From NCBI RefSeq assembly GCF_013488225.1, contig NZ_CP041241.1, forward strand, positions 1,054,001-1,118,000: 64,000 bases of DNA, in the 5' to 3' direction. Shown here in pieces: positions 61,136 to 64,000 of the stretch; positions within the stretch are counted from its first letter, which is position 1; each line of letters begins with the position of its first letter. The position numbers were made by a program, and so were the translations under genes. This stretch comes from Sinorhizobium mexicanum (GTDB taxonomy: Bacteria; Pseudomonadota; Alphaproteobacteria; Rhizobiales; Rhizobiaceae). The notes under the pieces are model-generated. The model was given only the letters and a program-made list of their open reading frames with translations. It ran no database searches and had not been told where the DNA came from.

Positions 61136-61927
61136 ATGATATCCGACTGTTATGCGCGCCTGCGCAACCTCACACTCGTCACGCTTCCGCTTGCGGGCCT
61201 TGCCGGAGCGGCGGTCGCCCAGCCGGGCGCCAACGGCGCATCCTTCATGGACGATTTCGACACTTTGAACACCGGCTTCTGGTACGTCTCGGACGGATGG
61301 AACAACGGCGCCCACCAGAACTGCACCTGGTCCAAGAAGCAAGTGAAGATAAACAACGGCATTTTGGAACTTGCCTTCGAACATCGAAAGGAGGGCGAGC
61401 GCAATTTCGCCTGCGGTGAAATTCAGACCCGCAAGCGTTTCGGCTACGGCACGTACGAGGCGCGGATCAAGACGGCGGACGGGTCTGGCCTGAACTCGGC
61501 CTTCTTCACCTACATCGGTCCCGCCGACAAGAAACCGCACGACGAGATCGATTTCGAAGTGCTCGGCAAGAATCCGGCGAAAGTCCAGGTCAATCAATAT
61601 GTTTCGGCCAAGGGCGGCAACGAGCATCTTGCCGATGTTCCAGGCGGAGCCAACCAGGGCTTCAACGACTACGCCTTTGTCTGGGAGAAGGACCGGATCC
61701 GCTACTACGTCAACGGCGAACTGGTCCATGAGGTCACGGATCCGGCGAAGATCCCGTCGAACGCGCAGAAGATTTTCTTCAGCCTTTGGGGAACGGACAC
61801 CCTCAGCGACTGGATGGGCACATTTTCCTACACGGAGCCGACAATGCTTCAGGTCGATCGTGTCGCCTTCACGGCTCCTGGCGACGAGTGCCAGTTCGCC
61901 GAGTCAATCGCCTGCCGCATGGATTGA
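61136..61927 (+). CDS. exoK: Endo-beta-1,3-1,4-glycanase ExoK
   Basis: A 263-residue secreted GH16 enzyme. A signal peptide ends near 'GAAVAQ|PGANG', and the catalytic site is 'HDEIDFEVLG' (E-I-D-F-E) near residue 145. 'GFWYVSDGWNNGAHQNCTWS' is the substrate-cleft block. ExoK depolymerises nascent succinoglycan to shorter chains. The start ATG 61136 lies seven bases after AAAGGT; ATG 61130 overlaps the exoH' stop. It remains intact although exoH upstream is truncated. Confidence 0.93.
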   Translation: MISDCYARLRNLTLVTLPLAGLAGAAVAQPGANGASFMDDFDTLNTGFWYVSDGWNNGAHQNCTWSKKQVKINNGILELAFEHRKEGERNFACGEIQTRKRFGYGTYEARIKTADGSGLNSAFFTYIGPADKKPHDEIDFEVLGKNPAKVQVNQYVSAKGGNEHLADVPGGANQGFNDYAFVWEKDRIRYYVNGELVHEVTDPAKIPSNAQKIFFSLWGTDTLSDWMGTFSYTEPTMLQVDRVAFTAPGDECQFAESIACRMD

Positions 61928-62036
61928 GCAGCTTCCGAGCATTTGACCAACAATTGAGCATATGCAGCGTTTTGTTGCGATGCACAAAGAACTGAATTAA
62001 GCTCGGCTGGGGCTGAGCACGGAAACGGACGTTTTC

Positions 62037-63245
62037 ATGCTGCAGATACTTTATTTGGCACAGGACCTTGCTGATCCTGCCGTACGCCGGCGGCTTCTGA
62101 CGCTCGTCGCGGGTGGAGCGAATGTGACGCTTGCCGGCTTTCGCCGGGACGCCAATTCGCTCGCCGCCATGCATGGCATCGAGCCGATCGAACTGGGGGT
62201 TACGGCCGACGGTCGCTTTGCGCAGCGCATCGGAGCGGTTGCCGCCGCCTGCCTTTCGCTGAAGAGCAAGCTGGCGCATGTCGGCAAGCCCGACCTGATC
62301 ATCGCACGCAATCTCGAGATGCTGGCCATCGCCAAACGCGCCGTGTCGCTTTTCGGCGGCCAGGTTCCGATTGTCTACGAGTGCCTCGACATACACCGCT
62401 TGCTCCTGCGCAAGGACGTCGTCGGGCGGGCGCTGCGTGCCACGGAGGCTCGTCTCGGACGCGACGCGCGCTGGCTGATCACCAGTTCGCCAGCCTTCAT
62501 CGAACACTATTTTCGGCCGCTCTCGGGGCTCGACGCGCCGGCGCTGCTTCTCGAAAACAAGGTCCTGGAGATCGATGGCCCTGCGGATCGGATCGCCGTT
62601 TCCGCGCAATGCCCGGTGCCCGGTCCTCCATGGAAGATCGGCTGGTTCGGAGCCTTGCGCTGCGCCAAGTCGCTCGCGCTGCTCGCCGAGTTCTCCAGAA
62701 AGATGGAGGGCCGCTTCGAAATCGTTCTGCGGGGTAGGCCCGCTTATTCCGAATTCGAGGATTTTGACGCTTTCGTCCGCAATGAGCCCTTCTTGCGCTT
62801 CGATGGGGCCTACCGGAATCCGGAAGACCTCGCCGACATTTATGGCGATGTCCACTTCACATGGGCGATCGATTTCTTCGAGGAGGGCCAGAATTCCGCA
62901 TGGCTGCTGCCGAACCGCCTTTATGAGGGATGCCGCTACGGACGGGTGCCTATCGCCATGAAGGGCACCGAGACGGCACGTTTCCTCTCGGTGCGTGGCA
63001 TCGGGCTGGTGCTGGAGGAGGCCAATGCCGACAGCCTTGCCACGCTGATCGGATCGATGACGCCGGATCGATACATCGAAGCTGCCAACAGTGTCGCCCA
63101 ATGCAACTCCGGAACCTGGGTCTTCGACCGTACGGACTGCGAGGCCCTGGTGCGGCGCCTTGCGGCACTCGCTGTCGAAACGCCGCAAACGATGCCGACT
63201 CCGGCCATACCGGAGCCCCGCCACAACGAGGGTGGATTGCTATGA
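62037..63245 (+). CDS. exoL: Glucosyltransferase ExoL
   Basis: A 402-residue GT-B-like glycosyltransferase assigned by position between exoK and exoA. 'ILYLAQDLADPAVRRRLLTLVAGGANVTLAGFRR' (split) is the N-terminal domain, and 'WKIGWFGALRCAKSLALLAEF' near residue 200 the start of the donor domain. In S. meliloti ExoL adds the third sugar of the octasaccharide repeat. The ~110 bases upstream, with an A/T-rich stretch, may contain a promoter. Its stop overlaps the exoA start (ATGA). Confidence 0.9.
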   Translation: MLQILYLAQDLADPAVRRRLLTLVAGGANVTLAGFRRDANSLAAMHGIEPIELGVTADGRFAQRIGAVAAACLSLKSKLAHVGKPDLIIARNLEMLAIAKRAVSLFGGQVPIVYECLDIHRLLLRKDVVGRALRATEARLGRDARWLITSSPAFIEHYFRPLSGLDAPALLLENKVLEIDGPADRIAVSAQCPVPGPPWKIGWFGALRCAKSLALLAEFSRKMEGRFEIVLRGRPAYSEFEDFDAFVRNEPFLRFDGAYRNPEDLADIYGDVHFTWAIDFFEEGQNSAWLLPNRLYEGCRYGRVPIAMKGTETARFLSVRGIGLVLEEANADSLATLIGSMTPDRYIEAANSVAQCNSGTWVFDRTDCEALVRRLAALAVETPQTMPTPAIPEPRHNEGGLL

Positions 63246-64000
63246 GCCCGAACCGTCTGACCTCCAGCCTGATCGTCATTCCTTGCCTCAACGAGGCCGA
63301 GCACATCGAGGAGCTGGTCGCAAAGCTGCGCCCATCCCTGGAGCCGCTGAACGCAAAGATTGCGATCGTCGACGGCGGCAGCATCGACGGTACGCGCAAG
63401 ATCGCGAGCCGTCTTGCTGCCGAGGACGAACGTGTCTTTTTCCTCGACAACCCGAAGCGCATACAGAGCGCGGCGATCAACCGGGCCGTTTCGGAACTTG
63501 GGTCCTCCTTCGACTACCTGATCCGCATCGACGCGCATGGGAGCTACCCGGACGACTATTGCCAACGTCTCGTCGAAGAGGCCGTGGCGACCGACGCCGA
63601 CTCGGTGGTCGTGGCGATGCAGACTGTCGGCTTCAGCACCTTTCAGAAGGCAACTGCCTTCGCCCAAAACTCGACGCTTGGCAACGGCGGCTCCAAGCAT
63701 CGGGCCGGCGCGGCCGGTCATTGGGCCGAACACGGGCACCACGCGCTCATGCGCATCGCCGCTTTCCAGATGGTCGGAGGTTACGACGAGACGTTCAGCC
63801 ACAATGAAGATGCTGAGTTGGACTATCGCTTGGCGAAAGCCGGGTACCGCATCTGGATGACCGACAAGACGAACATGGTCTACTACCCGCGCGCGAAGGT
63901 CGGCCCGCTCTTCCGGCAGTACTTCGGTTATGGCCGTGGCCGTGCAAAGAACTTCCTCAAGCATCGCGCCGTGCCCGGCTTGCGGCAGATGCTGCCGCTG
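63242..64000 (+). CDS. exoA: Glucosyltransferase ExoA (3' end outside window)
   Basis: The first 253 codons of a GT2 enzyme, open to the window edge. 'SLIVIPCLNEAEHIEELV', 'IAIVDGGSIDGT' and 'YLIRIDAHGSYPDDY' (D-x-H in place of D-x-D) form the donor site, and 'SHNEDAELDYRLAKAG' carries the catalytic ED motif. ExoA adds the second sugar (a glucose) to the galactose-primed lipid carrier. The start overlaps the exoL stop. In S. meliloti exoM, exoO, exoN and exoP follow and should lie just beyond the window. Confidence 0.92.
   Translation, partial: MSPNRLTSSLIVIPCLNEAEHIEELVAKLRPSLEPLNAKIAIVDGGSIDGTRKIASRLAAEDERVFFLDNPKRIQSAAINRAVSELGSSFDYLIRIDAHGSYPDDYCQRLVEEAVATDADSVVVAMQTVGFSTFQKATAFAQNSTLGNGGSKHRAGAAGHWAEHGHHALMRIAAFQMVGGYDETFSHNEDAELDYRLAKAGYRIWMTDKTNMVYYPRAKVGPLFRQYFGYGRGRAKNFLKHRAVPGLRQMLPL

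Noticed and set aside
1..64000. CRISPR array, tRNA or rRNA genes
   Set aside because: No regularly spaced direct repeats with unique spacers, and no cloverleaf or rRNA-like stretches were recognised on either strand.

Overview
The window reads as a large replicon of a fast-growing rhizobium, most likely Sinorhizobium (Ensifer) fredii or a close relative. The evidence is high GC, dense operons with ATGA overlaps, many sugar ABC transporters, Sinorhizobium-type intergenic palindromic repeats, and the recognisable exs/exo region for succinoglycan-type exopolysaccharide. In S. meliloti that region is on megaplasmid pSymB. Species and replicon are inferred from gene content, not from a database search.

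Layout. 1-2.9 kb: tail of one glycosyltransferase, a GT4 glycosyltransferase and an alpha/beta-hydrolase-like protein. 3.3-7.4 kb: a 70-residue protein followed by a tight trio of N-formylglutamate amidohydrolase-like protein, DUF1704 'QEGLA' metallopeptidase-like protein and ATP-grasp ligase; this is the best candidate for an uncharacterised system. 7.5-13.0 kb: a ytfQRT-yjfF-type sugar importer with a FadR-type regulator. 13.1-20.5 kb: a leftward sugar locus (oxidoreductase, isomerase, CUT1 ABC importer) divergent from a LacI regulator, with a perfect palindromic operator between them. 20.6-24.9 kb: an exported Cys-rich protein, a site-2-protease-like protein with CBS domains, two related small membrane proteins facing each other, and an S41 peptidase-like protein. 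24.9-29 kb: a CUT2 sugar ABC system split around an SDR epimerase.

29-64 kb is the exs/exo region with insertions. It contains exsH (RTX glycanase), exsG/exsF (PAS/GAF HWE-type kinase and receiver), a TetR-controlled MFS exporter with three operators, a hydrolase, an XRE regulator, exsE (BacA-like ABC transporter), and exsD-exsC-exsB, which are queE-queD-queC for preQ0 synthesis. A preQ1-I riboswitch lies just ahead of exsB. A polar amino-acid ABC importer, an acyl-CoA dehydrogenase, a CoA-transferase and a HutC-type regulator separate exsB from exsA. Then come exsA, exoB, exoZ-exoQ-exoF-exoY (leftward), exoX, exoU, exoI, a shortened exoH, exoK, exoL and the start of exoA.

Compared with the S. 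meliloti order (exoU-V-W-T-I-H-K), exoV and exoW are absent, exoT is at most a 3' scrap, and exoH has lost its middle. This agrees with my recollection that S. fredii NGR234 lacks exoTWV and exoH, and predicts an exopolysaccharide with altered side-chain assembly and no ExoH-type succinylation. I saw no tRNA, rRNA, CRISPR array, insertion sequence or replication origin.
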